Origin: Burkholderia lata
GTDB lineage: Bacteria; Pseudomonadota; Gammaproteobacteria; Burkholderiales; Burkholderiaceae
Reading direction: 5' to 3'
Length of the DNA: 64,000 nucleotides
Assembly (NCBI RefSeq): GCF_000012945.1
Contig: NC_007511.1
Location: 2,976,001 to 3,040,000, forward strand
The notes below the pieces were generated by a model. The model did no database searches and was not told the DNA's origin. It saw only the letters and a list, made by a program, of their open reading frames with translations. The first letter of the stretch is position 1, and the number at the start of each line of letters is the position of its first letter. Position numbers and translations under genes: made by a program. Below are positions 50,146-58,345 of the stretch, piece by piece.

Positions 50146-50640
50146 CTACTTAGCCGGTTTCTCGTACAGTGCCCAGACGATCCCGTCTGATTTCAACCCG
50201 ACGCGAATGAAGCCGAGCGACTCGTAGTAAGCGCAGAGCGTCACGTTGTCGACGGCGCAATCGAGTCGAACGAAACGCCGGTTCACGCTGCTCACCTTGC
50301 GCGCGCACCAGTCGAGCATGAAGCTGCAGAGCCCTTGCCCGTTGAAACCTCGCCGCACACAAAGGCCGTGCACGTAACCGGCGATCGGTTCCTGCGGCCC
50401 CCAGTGCTTGTCCTCGTCGAAAGCGAGCGTGAACGTCCCGGCCAACGTGCCGCCCAGTTCGACGACGTACACCTCCTTTTGGGAGACGTTGTTGCGTACC
50501 CACGCCTCGGAAAATCCGTCGCCTTCCTTGCCCCACACATGATCGCCGTGCGTGAGCTTCTTCGCGTGTGCGTCATTCCGGATCTGCGTCAGCGCCGGTA
50601 TGTCGTCTGCCGTTGCCCTGCGGATGCTTTTCGAGGTCAT
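50146..50640 (-). CDS. GNAT-family N-acetyltransferase
   Basis: The 164-aa product has the GNAT fold: N-terminal IRRATADDIPALTQIRND, YVVELGGTLAGTFTLAFDED as the central strand, and the CoA loop region VHGLCVRRGFNGQGLCSFML with the Q/R-x-x-G-x-G/A variant. It ends with a strand SDGIVWALYEKPA. It acetylates an amine of unknown substrate, perhaps an antibiotic, small molecule or protein. The start at 50640 follows ACGGAGAGACG. Confidence 0.88.
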   Translation of the reverse strand: MTSKSIRRATADDIPALTQIRNDAHAKKLTHGDHVWGKEGDGFSEAWVRNNVSQKEVYVVELGGTLAGTFTLAFDEDKHWGPQEPIAGYVHGLCVRRGFNGQGLCSFMLDWCARKVSSVNRRFVRLDCAVDNVTLCAYYESLGFIRVGLKSDGIVWALYEKPAK

Positions 50641-50748
50641 CGCTCGTCTCTCCGTTGAGTCTTCACGTCGTGACTCGAAAGCCGCCATCCCGCAAAGCCG
50701 CACGCCTGACAGCAAGCACGCGCTCCGTCAGCCGAAGGCGCGACGCGC

Positions 50749-51195
50749 TTATGAAGAAGCCACCGCCTGGAACCAGCGCGTACACGGGCCCGTAAAAATG
50801 AGCACGGTGGCGATCGCATTGGCTAAAAAACCAACTTCGACCAGACTCACCCTGAAAGGAAAACCCGCCACGATAAACGCCAGCGTCGTGACGATCGTGA
50901 GCGCGAGTTCCAGCATGCGCGCCAGCTTCTGTCGCTGGCAGAGACCCACGATCAGGCTGGCGTTCAAAGAAAGCCAGAAGGCCTGGACTATCGCAACCCA
51001 CGCGAAACCTTGACGCATGAGCGCTGCCTTCGCCGCGGGTACCTGGCCGACCTCATCGAAGCCCATCATCATGAACCAGACGGCGAGTCCGACCTCGATG
51101 AGCCAGACAATTGTGAAGAGCGCGATAGCGTGACGGATCTGCCGCGGTGCGTCGTCGCGAAACGCCGGCATTGCCTTCAATTTGCTGATTGGCAT
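50749..51195 (-). CDS. Small four-helix membrane protein
   Basis: This 148-aa protein has about four transmembrane segments: AIALFTIVWLIEVGLAVWFM, then FAWVAIVQAFWLSLNASLIV, LALTIVTTLAFIVAGF and a last segment near VEVGFLANAIATVLIFTG. The N-terminal 20 residues are basic. No family is recognised. The ribosome-binding site is weak. Location in the inner membrane is inferred; function is unknown. Confidence 0.65.
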   Translation of the reverse strand: MPISKLKAMPAFRDDAPRQIRHAIALFTIVWLIEVGLAVWFMMMGFDEVGQVPAAKAALMRQGFAWVAIVQAFWLSLNASLIVGLCQRQKLARMLELALTIVTTLAFIVAGFPFRVSLVEVGFLANAIATVLIFTGPCTRWFQAVASS

Positions 51196-51479
51196 CGTCT
51201 TTTTCAGGAAGCCAGCGCCTCCCGCCCCGGATGGTGTTGGTATCGTATTCGCCGCTTGTCGATATCACGCTGCAACGCGTGTCCGCCGAGTGTAGTACAC
51301 CGGCGATCGCGACAGGTACGGTCAGGGTCCTGACGTTAATCGCCGGTCACTGCTTCTTGCAAAAGATTCGAGGGCATGCGTTCGCTCATCGTTCCGGAGG
51401 CATCGGTCAGCGACTGTGCTTCAACACGTGACGTCCGAGGCAGCCTCGCCTCCCGATTCCGTTCGACAGGGAATCCCCC

Positions 51480-51848
51480 CTACGCCTGATGGCACACCAC
51501 CTCGATATTGTGTCCATCCGGCCCGATGACGAACGCCGCGTAGTAATTCGCGTGATAGTGCGGCCGCAGCCCCGGTGCGCCGTTGTCCTTCCCGCCGGCC
51601 GCCAGCGCCGCGCGATAGAACGCCTCGACTTGCTGCCGGTTGTCGGCCACGAACGCGATGTGAAGATGCGCCGGTTTCTCCGTCGTCAGGAACAGGCACA
51701 ACGACGGCTTGCCCGGCGGGGAAATCTCGATGCCGTACGACGGCTCGCCTTCCCCCTGCACCACGACGCCAAGCGGTTCAAGTGCGCTCAGGAAAAACGC
51801 CTTGCTGGCTGCAAAGTCGGTCACGCCGAATTTGACATGGTCAAACAT
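51480..51848 (-). CDS. VOC/glyoxalase-fold protein
   Basis: This 122-aa protein has the vicinal-oxygen-chelate half-barrel pattern: MFDHVKFGVTDFAASKAFF at the start, then FLTTEKPAHLHIAFVADNRQ with the metal-type histidine region and a late YAAFVIGPDGHNIEVVCHQ. Family members are glyoxalases, dioxygenases or fosfomycin/bleomycin resistance proteins; this short form could bind metal or a drug. No more can be said. The start follows GAGGGGGAGTC. Confidence 0.85.
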   Translation of the reverse strand: MFDHVKFGVTDFAASKAFFLSALEPLGVVVQGEGEPSYGIEISPPGKPSLCLFLTTEKPAHLHIAFVADNRQQVEAFYRAALAAGGKDNGAPGLRPHYHANYYAAFVIGPDGHNIEVVCHQA

Positions 51849-51953
51849 GACTCCCCCTCGGATAGATGGGTCTGCCGGCACCCGGATGGATTGTGTAAAT
51901 CACCGCGATGGTGCCACACGTCGCCGTCGCCGGCACCCCCGCTCGCGACCAAA

Positions 51954-52014
51954 CAAAAAAAGCCCGACACAGTCGGGCCAACGAGCGAGATACAAGGAGA
52001 CATCCCGCTCACCC
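51954..52014 (-). repeat. Terminator-bearing repeat unit (copy 1)
   Basis: This 61-base segment resembles one at 61047-61107. It contains A7, a GCCCGAC/GTCGGGC hairpin, then GGCCAACGAG and ACAAGGAGA blocks. On the minus strand the hairpin is followed by T7, so it acts as an intrinsic terminator for the secreted-protein gene 163 bases upstream (52141). Confidence 0.7.
51955..51978 (-). terminator. Rho-independent terminator
   Basis: On the minus strand a perfect 7-bp G/C stem (GCCCGAC/GTCGGGC, 3-base loop) is followed by seven T residues. It is the end of the transcript of the exported-protein gene ending at 52141. Confidence 0.8.
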
Positions 52015-52140
52015 CTCATCGAGCGGTCACACCGTGCTACCTGACGTCATCATGATCCTGGCGACAGCCGACGATCGCGTACGGCATGGCGACCGAGCGT
52101 CGATCGACAGGCTTGCCTGGAAGGATTCGGAAAGAAACGA

Positions 52141-52527
52141 CTACTGCGAAACGGGTGCGCCGGACGACCCGTCCGCCGGCATGGTCGGCAAAGGAACGGC
52201 CGCGCTGTTCGACCCGCTGCCCGTTGCGCCGGCTGAATTCGTGGTGCCCGTTTGTCCGCGGCGGCCACGGTGCGCGCCACGCGCGACCGGCGGTGCGCTC
52301 GCGGCAACCGGCCGTATCGGCGGATGCGCGATGTACTGGAAGTTCTCGTTGATCGCGCTATTGCCCGTATCGTACGACCGGTGCACGAACACGCTGCTGG
52401 TCACGGGCTCGCTGGCTTGCGCGAACGCCGGCGGCATGGCGGACACCGTCGCGGCTGCCGCCGCCGCGCTCAACGCGGCGATCCGCACGAGCGAACCGGC
52501 ATCGCGGACTGTCGGGCGTACTGTCAC
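52141..52527 (-). CDS. Small exported protein, Ala/Gly/Pro/Ser-rich
   Basis: This 128-aa protein starts with GTG at 52527 (VTVRPTVRDAGSLVRIA) with AGGAAAC 6 bases upstream. Its hydrophobic segment (IAALSAAAAAATVSAMPPA) and AFA cleavage site make it exported. The mature part has VHRSYDTGNSAINENFQYIA and a low-complexity tail with GAHRGRRGQTGTTNSAGATG. No family is recognised. An intrinsic terminator lies 163 bases downstream, and a second one lies 63-93 bases upstream of the start, unusual for its leader. Confidence 0.7.
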   Translation of the reverse strand: MTVRPTVRDAGSLVRIAALSAAAAAATVSAMPPAFAQASEPVTSSVFVHRSYDTGNSAINENFQYIAHPPIRPVAASAPPVARGAHRGRRGQTGTTNSAGATGSGSNSAAVPLPTMPADGSSGAPVSQ

Positions 52528-52951
52528 GCTAGGTTTCCTCCAATCTGCATCCGGTCGGCGATCGTTCGGCCGCCGGTGGCGCCCGCCCGAAAAATTGGCC
52601 CGCACCTGAGTGCGGGCCAAGCCGAGAACACAACAACACCTTGGGGGGGTATCAAGGCGAGACCAGTCTAGCCCGAGTCGCCCGATAGAAAATTTCAGGC
52701 CAAATTACAGCTATTACTCCATATAACGAAGCAGCGATCGCCGTCGCGTGTGGCCAAGTGGTGCCGCATCGTTCGTGAGCCCGCGTAACGACTTGGCTCC
52801 GCGAGTCGTTCTCCGGCGTCGCTTCAGGCGTGTGGCGTGACGCCGACGCGCTTCAACCTTCCATTTGCCCTGCAAACGCAGTCGCGGTCAAAACCACCGA
52901 CAGCGACATTCATACAAGCCGCGGACACTGCCAACGCCGCAACGGGCCAGA
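52528..52951. other. Intergenic region with internal terminator and possible small RNA
   Basis: No gene is supported in 424 bp. An intrinsic terminator lies at 52590-52620 facing the exported-protein gene. The AT-rich patch around 52680-52740 could hold a minus-strand promoter, giving a short transcript that ends at the terminator. Such a transcript would be a small RNA or an attenuated leader. Confidence 0.45.
52590..52620 (-). terminator. Intrinsic terminator upstream of the small exported protein gene
   Basis: On the minus strand an 11-bp perfect stem (TTGGCCCGCAC/GTGCGGGCCAA, 4-base loop) precedes five T residues. It is 332 bases beyond the upstream hydrolase stop and 63 bases before the next start codon, so it could end a short leader RNA as well as the hydrolase transcript. 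Confidence 0.75.
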
Positions 52952-53866
52952 TCAACGCGCGCCGCACAAATACAGCGTGAACCACTCCACCGCCGCCTGG
53001 CTGGTTGCATCGAAGTGCTCGATATACGGCGTGAAATGTCCGCCCTTGATCATGAGCAGCCGCTTCGGCTCCAGCGCACTTCCCCACGCCTTGAGGCAAA
53101 GGTCGGTGGGCGTCAGCAGGTCCTGGTCGGCGACGATCATCAGCAACGGGGTGGGCGAGATGCGTTCGACATACTGGCCCGGCTCGTTCTCGCGCGACAT
53201 CTCGGCGCTGCGTAGCGTCACTTCGTTTTTCCAGTTCGGTGCGAACTGCGCCGCCGACTCGGTGAAGAACCGGTACGCATCCGCGCCTGCCATCGCACAG
53301 GCCGCCGTGGGATCGGCGCTGACAGCCGGCAACATCGCCGGCGGGCCGCCCGCGAATCGCTGCCGGCGATCTTCATCGAAGCGAGCCAGCGCCGCCGGCA
53401 CCAGATCGGAACGCGTACGGCGCAACGCCGACTGATAGCCGCTGATCGTCGGCACCTGCGACACCACGCATTTGACGCGCCGGTCGATCGCCGCGACTTC
53501 GAGCACGTGGCCGCCGCTGTAACTGGTGCCCCAGATGCCGATGCGTGCGGCGTCGACGTCCGGTCGGGTGAGCAGATAGCTGATCGCATCGCGATAACCG
53601 CGCTTCTGTTGCACCGGGTCGATCTCCTGACGCGGGTACCCGTCGCTCGCACCGAAATTCCGGTGATCGTAGAGCAGCACGCCAAAGCCGCCGGCGGCGA
53701 ACACCTCGGCGTAGCGATCCAGATATTGTTCCTTCACACCGGAGAAGCCGTGCGCCATCACGATGGCCGGATGCGTTGCGGTATCGGCAATGCGCCGTGC
53801 CGGCTCGTAGTACCAGCCTCGCAGCGTAGTGCCTTCGGACTGGAATTCGATGTCATGTCGCGTCAT
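52952..53866 (-). CDS. Alpha/beta hydrolase (dienelactone hydrolase-like/DUF1100-like)
   Basis: The 304-aa product is an alpha/beta hydrolase: AIVMAHGFSGVKEQYLDRY for the oxyanion site, the nucleophile serine in IGIWGTSYSGGHVLE, VADQDLLTPTDL for the acid and KGGHFTPYIEHFDA for the base histidine. The N-terminal FQSEGTTLRGWYYEPA marks a peptidase/dienelactone-type subgroup. It has no signal peptide. It could hydrolyse an ester or lactone; the substrate is unknown. The ATG at 53866 follows GAGGCAAG. The AraC-type gene next door is transcribed in the same direction 88 bp upstream and may regulate it. Confidence 0.9.
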   Translation of the reverse strand: MTRHDIEFQSEGTTLRGWYYEPARRIADTATHPAIVMAHGFSGVKEQYLDRYAEVFAAGGFGVLLYDHRNFGASDGYPRQEIDPVQQKRGYRDAISYLLTRPDVDAARIGIWGTSYSGGHVLEVAAIDRRVKCVVSQVPTISGYQSALRRTRSDLVPAALARFDEDRRQRFAGGPPAMLPAVSADPTAACAMAGADAYRFFTESAAQFAPNWKNEVTLRSAEMSRENEPGQYVERISPTPLLMIVADQDLLTPTDLCLKAWGSALEPKRLLMIKGGHFTPYIEHFDATSQAAVEWFTLYLCGAR

Positions 53867-53953
53867 GTCGGCTTGCCTCGTTCGGTCAGTGGATTCGATG
53901 ACCGACACGATAAGCGTGCGCGCCACACCCCGCGTTTGCTGGAAAGACGTTTG

Positions 53954-54820
53954 CTACGCGGAATCGGACAGTTTCGCGTAAGCGCTGGGCGTCATGCCGG
54001 CAAACCGGCGAAACACGGTCGAGAACGCGCTCGTGGTTTCGTAGCCGAGCTCGGCCGCGACGGCGATCACAGAGCGCCCCGACGCCAGCAGCGGGCGCGC
54101 GGCCGAAATCCGGGCCTGCTGGCGCCACTGGCTGAACGACAACCCGGTTTCGGCGGTGAACAGCCGGGCCAGGGTCCGGCTCGATGCGCCGACTTCATCG
54201 GCCCATTCCGTCAGCGTTCGCTGATCGGCCGGATTCGCCAGAATCGCGTCGCAGACTCGGGCAAGACGCCGGTCCTGGCCGGACGGCAGCCGCAACGGTT
54301 GCTCGGCCGACCACTCGATTTCGGCGAGCATGAGCTGGATGACGAGATCGTCGCGTCCGTCGGGATTGACCTCGACCGGGAACGCCGATGCGCGCACGAT
54401 CAATTCACGCAGCAGCGGCGACACGTTGACCAGGCTCGGCTGCTCCGGGGTGGCCGATCGGTATGCTCGCGGGTCGACATAGGCGGTGCGCATTTCGAGC
54501 TGCCCGTGGGCGCGCATCGCGTGCGGCAGGTCGGGCGGAATCCACAGTGCGCGATGCGGCGGGATCATCCAGAGCGACTGGCTGGCGATGACTTCGGCGA
54601 TGCCGGTGGTGGTGTAGACGAGTTGTGCGCGCGGGTGCCGGTGCTCCGCGACGACGAAGCCGTCGGGGAAGGCTTTCGGCATGACGGCGGCGATGCCGGG
54701 TGCATGCTGGTAGTCGCGCGGGTCGGTGCTCTTCGTGACGGGTGCGATGCCGGCACGCTGCGGATCTGCCGTTGCGTTTTGCTCGGTCGCTTTACCGTGG
54801 CCGCGCCCTTCGACCTTCAT
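53954..54820 (-). CDS. AraC-family regulator with cupin N-terminal domain
   Basis: This 288-aa protein has an N-terminal cupin-type sensing domain (VVAEHRHPRAQLVYTTTGIAEV, then SLWMIPPHRALWIPPDLPH) and two C-terminal AraC HTH motifs: TLTEWADEVGASSRTLARLF and SVIAVAAELGYETTSAFSTV, followed by FRRFAGMTPSAYAK. The start at 54820 follows GAGGACGAGCG; a longer frame upstream has no site. Its target may be the alpha/beta hydrolase downstream. The effector is unknown. Confidence 0.92.
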   Translation of the reverse strand: MKVEGRGHGKATEQNATADPQRAGIAPVTKSTDPRDYQHAPGIAAVMPKAFPDGFVVAEHRHPRAQLVYTTTGIAEVIASQSLWMIPPHRALWIPPDLPHAMRAHGQLEMRTAYVDPRAYRSATPEQPSLVNVSPLLRELIVRASAFPVEVNPDGRDDLVIQLMLAEIEWSAEQPLRLPSGQDRRLARVCDAILANPADQRTLTEWADEVGASSRTLARLFTAETGLSFSQWRQQARISAARPLLASGRSVIAVAAELGYETTSAFSTVFRRFAGMTPSAYAKLSDSA

Positions 54821-55087
54821 CGCTCGTCCTCTCGTTTGTGCGGAATCGCCGGTCATGCGATCCCGCGAATCGGACAGATGATACGGGAATGTCCGCCCCC
54901 GGGAATCCCGGAATGAAGCTGCGAATCGGTGACGCGATGGCAGTGCCGATTCGCTGTGCCGCACACGCGATATGTCGCGGCAAACTTCCGGTTTCGCCCG
55001 TTTCAGCAGCATGCTGCACGATCTTGGAAGTTCGATTCCGTGCTGCTATCGTTGTGCACCTTTTGACGATTTCGGAGCGGAAGATAC

Positions 55088-55546
55088 ATGCCCTTGATCT
55101 TGCGTCGAGCGATTGCAGATGATGCCGCCGAGGTAGCCGAAGTCTATCTACGGTCGCGCAACACGCTGGCATCGTACGCGCCGCTCGCGCACTCCGAAGC
55201 CGCCGTCCGCGATTGGGTGGCCAACATGCTTGTGCCGTCGGGCGACGTTACCGTTGCAGTGAACGATGACCGCATCGTTGGCATGGCTGCACACGTTGCC
55301 GCTGACGGCGTGGTGTGGGTTGACCAGTTGTATGTGTGCCCCGAATTCAAACGACAAGGGATCGGTTCTTCCCTCCTGGAATCAGTGAAGTCTCAGACAG
55401 TTGGCAAGCTCCAGCTCTACACGTTCCAGATGAATCGCGATGCCGCTGCGTTTTATGAACGGCACGGGTTCGTTGCGATTGCATACAGCGACGGAAGCAG
55501 GAACGAGGAAGGGTGTCCGGATGTTTTGTATTGTTTGATGCGGTAG
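55088..55546 (+). CDS. GNAT-family N-acetyltransferase
   Basis: This 152-aa acetyltransferase starts PLILRRAIADDAAEVAEVYL, contains VAVNDDRIVGMAAHVAADG and the acetyl-CoA loop LYVCPEFKRQGIGSSLLESV (R/Q-x-x-G-x-G/S), and ends with FYERHGFVAIAYSDGSRN. The pattern is like RimI-type or aminoglycoside/other small-molecule acetyltransferases, with no assigned substrate. It ends directly against the remnant of a truncated ketopantoate-reductase-like gene on the other strand, which suggests a recombination junction nearby. Confidence 0.88.
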   Translation: MPLILRRAIADDAAEVAEVYLRSRNTLASYAPLAHSEAAVRDWVANMLVPSGDVTVAVNDDRIVGMAAHVAADGVVWVDQLYVCPEFKRQGIGSSLLESVKSQTVGKLQLYTFQMNRDAAAFYERHGFVAIAYSDGSRNEEGCPDVLYCLMR

Positions 55547-55549
55547 CTT

Positions 55550-55687
55550 CCGCCCGAGCGGCCAGGAGCGCCCGCAGATCACCGGCGTGCGGCCGGCTTC
55601 ATGAAGCGCGGCAGCGACGGTCGTTCCGATTGCACCCGGACCGACAAGGGCGACGGTTGGGCAGTTGGACCTTGTCATCGTGTTCAT
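55550..55687 (-). pseudogene. Truncated ketopantoate reductase-like (ApbA/PanE) N-terminal remnant
   Basis: Only about 40 codons of an ApbA/PanE-type NADP-binding start are present: NCPTVALVGPGAIGTTVAAA, then ALHEAGRTPVICGR, then the similarity stops at about 55555 and the frame runs into the end of the acetyltransferase gene. The ATG overlaps the stop of the MFS gene (ATGA), as expected for an intact operon partner. So the gene has been cut off at its 5' third by a deletion or insertion. The protein would be non-functional as an oxidoreductase. Confidence 0.7.
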
Positions 55688-56901
55688 CCTGTTTTGTCAT
55701 CCGCCAGATGCGGGCGCAGTGCGAGCACGAGCGGGAAAATCGCCAGCGCAGTGAACGCGGTGGCATACGTGGCGCCATGCACACCGATGCTGTCGCCCAG
55801 GAAACCGTAGAGAACAGGCGATATCGCGCCCGATGCAATCGTCCCCGTGTAGAACAGTGCGAATGCGCGCTCGGTGCGCTCGGGCGCGGACATCTCCGGA
55901 ACGGTTCCGTACAGCACCGAGGACGTGCCGTTGAGCATCATGCCCAGAATCGGCAGCAGCACCATGCTGGGGCCCAACGGGAGATACATCACCGCCACGA
56001 TGCACGCAGCTGTACCACCCTCCGTAAGCAGCACCGTACGCACCACGCCCAACCGTGCGCCAAGCCAGCCACACATGAACTTGCCGGCCGCACCGCCAAT
56101 GAAGACAAGCGCGAGTGCCGTTCCCACCATTTGAGGCGAGACGCCCTTGGCCGTGAGCAGGAAAGGCAGGAAGGTAAGCAGTCCCATGCGTACGGCCGTA
56201 TCGAGCACGCCGATGGAAAACAGGGCCGAGAATCCGCGTCCCCAGGTGCCACCGCGCTGAGCGGACGATTGCTCTTTTACCGCCGCCTTCCCGGCGTCGC
56301 GCCGCACATCAGGAAACGAGACCGCGATGACTGCGGCAACGACGAAGCCCAATCCAGAGACGATCCACAGCGCGTGACGCCAGGGCATCATGGTCACCAG
56401 CAGCGAAATGGCTGCCGGCAATGCGGATTTCCCCAGATCGCCGGAGAAGTTGTAAACACTCAGCGGACCTCTCGCGTCGCGCCCATAGGCGCGGGAGATG
56501 GCGCCCGATGCGATCGGATGCTGCGTGCTGGATCCGCCGCCCGAAATCGCCAGCGCCACGCTCAAACCGAGCAGGCCGCCCGACATGCCCGCGATCGCAT
56601 AGCCAAGCGCCGCGAGCAACGTGCCGATTGCGAGGATCACGCGACTGCCCAGGCGTTGCGCGAGACGTCCCGCGGGCAACTGCAGCGTTGCCATCGCGCC
56701 AGCGTAGATGCCGCGCAGGATGGCCAAGGCCGCAAAGTCCAGTCCGAAGTCCGACTGCCAGATCGGCAGCAACGCGTAGATCATGTCCGTGTAGCCATCG
56801 TGCACGGCATGCGCAATGCACGATAGCCACAGCACGCGCGGCCGTGACGGCGCAGTCTCCCGCCTGAGGGGAAGGGAAAAAACCGGCAAGCGCATCGTCA
56901 T
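55684..56901 (-). CDS. MFS transporter (Fsr/multidrug type)
   Basis: This 405-aa protein has about twelve transmembrane segments, beginning with VLWLSCIAHAVHDGYTDMIY and YALLPIWQSDFGLDF, and the loop AGRLAQRLGSRVILAIG. The initial HAVHDGYTD motif resembles fosmidomycin-resistance and related drug exporters. The start may be ATG 56901 or 56895. It overlaps the truncated ApbA-like gene in the same direction and is divergent from the LysR gene at 57034, which probably regulates it. Confidence 0.88.
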   Translation of the reverse strand: MTMRLPVFSLPLRRETAPSRPRVLWLSCIAHAVHDGYTDMIYALLPIWQSDFGLDFAALAILRGIYAGAMATLQLPAGRLAQRLGSRVILAIGTLLAALGYAIAGMSGGLLGLSVALAISGGGSSTQHPIASGAISRAYGRDARGPLSVYNFSGDLGKSALPAAISLLVTMMPWRHALWIVSGLGFVVAAVIAVSFPDVRRDAGKAAVKEQSSAQRGGTWGRGFSALFSIGVLDTAVRMGLLTFLPFLLTAKGVSPQMVGTALALVFIGGAAGKFMCGWLGARLGVVRTVLLTEGGTAACIVAVMYLPLGPSMVLLPILGMMLNGTSSVLYGTVPEMSAPERTERAFALFYTGTIASGAISPVLYGFLGDSIGVHGATYATAFTALAIFPLVLALRPHLADDKTG

Positions 56902-57033
56902 TTTCTCCGTACGCGTGGTTGGCGGAAGCCGCTCGTGGCGTCGCTTTCAGGCTCGACGCGTCGATTTTATGACCGAGGCACCCGCGATTTCAATTGAGCT
57001 AAAATCGCGCCAACGGAGAGAAAAAGTCACGTC

Positions 57034-57966
57034 ATGAACGAAAGCCGAGATGCCGCGAAGCACCGGGACGAGTTGCCCCCGCTCAATGCGCTGCGCGCGT
57101 TCGATGCGGTCGCGAGGCACGGCAGCTTCGCGGGCGCGGCGGCGGAACTCTATGTCACCCACTGGGCCGTCGGAAAACAGATCAGGCTGCTGGAGGACTG
57201 GTTCGGCCTGCCGTTGTTCGACCGTCGTCCGCGCGGTGTCGTGCTCACCGACGAAGGGGCAGCCTTGCTGAGCGACGTCAGCCACGCGTTCGAGCGCCTC
57301 GGTACCGCGGTGGTACGGCTGCGCCACAACACGGTCACACACCGGATCTCAGGCGTCGTGCGGGTGAACGTGACGATGAGCTTTGCGCTTTGCTGGCTGC
57401 TGCCGCGGCTCGCCGATTTCCAGTTGCGGTACCCCGACATCGACGTCCGCGTGTCGACGACATCGCGCAAGCTGCGCTATGTCGCCGACGCTTTCGATAT
57501 CGGTGTTCGCTCCGGTCCGGAGCATGGCGCGGGCGTCATATCGCGCCCGTTGATGCCCGACCTGCGCGTGCCCGTCTGCAATCCCGCCTTGCTGCGCCAG
57601 CATCCGATACAGAGCGTGACCGACCTGCGCCATCACACCCTGCTGCATTCGGCCACGACGCGCTCCGCCTGGTCGCACTGGTTGAAGGAAGCAGGTGCTC
57701 CCGATTTGCGGGCAGCGCGCCACGTCGAATTCGATCACGTGAATCTTCAGTTGGGCGCGGCCATCGAGGGGCTGGGCGTGGCGCTGGCATCGCAGCCGCT
57801 GATCAGGCGCGATCTCGCCGAGGGGCGCCTCGTGTGTCCGATCGCATCACCTGCATGGCGCGCCGACGACTACACGCTCGTGACGAACACCCATCGCATC
57901 GACGATGCCGCTGTGTCCGCGTTCCAGCAATGGATGGAGGGCATGGCGAGCCAAGAGGTTGGCTAG
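57034..57966 (+). CDS. LysR-type regulator, GcvA-like, divergent from MFS transporter
   Basis: This 310-aa LysR protein starts with an acidic, charged lead and the GcvA-like LPPLNALRAFDAVARHGSFA. The HTH continues GAAAELYVTHWAVGKQIRLL, with LPLFDRRPRGVVLTDEG. The effector-binding domain starts near 105 (GVVRVNVTMSFALCWLLPRL). The divergent position to the MFS exporter, 132 bp away, suggests it controls export. The ligand is unknown. Confidence 0.9.
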   Translation: MNESRDAAKHRDELPPLNALRAFDAVARHGSFAGAAAELYVTHWAVGKQIRLLEDWFGLPLFDRRPRGVVLTDEGAALLSDVSHAFERLGTAVVRLRHNTVTHRISGVVRVNVTMSFALCWLLPRLADFQLRYPDIDVRVSTTSRKLRYVADAFDIGVRSGPEHGAGVISRPLMPDLRVPVCNPALLRQHPIQSVTDLRHHTLLHSATTRSAWSHWLKEAGAPDLRAARHVEFDHVNLQLGAAIEGLGVALASQPLIRRDLAEGRLVCPIASPAWRADDYTLVTNTHRIDDAAVSAFQQWMEGMASQEVG

Positions 57967-58345
57967 GCTGGCCGATCAGGCCGGGCGGCACGACGTCCGG
58001 GCCCACACGCCGAGGCGACGCGTCGAGCACACGAAGCTGCGCCGATGAATGGCGGTGACGCGTTGCATCGCGTAAAGACGCAAGCCGGAAACTGCCGGCC
58101 CTGCAATCGTTTGATCACACGCCCGATGCGGATACCGACAGGACTTCCTGTCGAACGACGGATGCCATGCAAACCCTTCAGGTTGGTCGTACAGAAAGAT
58201 GGACCGACCTCGCTGCGCACGAGTACCTCGAACCAGGCACCCGAACGCGCGCATCGGACAACTCCATGACCATTAATCCGGCGAGGCGATAGACCGGAGG
58301 TGCAGCCACCCACCGCCCACCACCTCGCCGAATCCGGCAAGCGCC
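57967..58345. other. Intergenic region after the LysR gene
   Basis: No gene is supported in 379 bp between the LysR stop and the convergent aminotransferase stop. I see no strong terminator, repeat or operator. Its composition is close to that of degenerate coding DNA, so decayed sequence is possible. Confidence 0.5.

Noticed and set aside
55382..55546. Minus-strand frame continuing from the ApbA remnant through the acetyltransferase gene
   Set aside because: Beyond 55555 the sequence is the acetyltransferase gene read in antisense, so the continuation is accidental.
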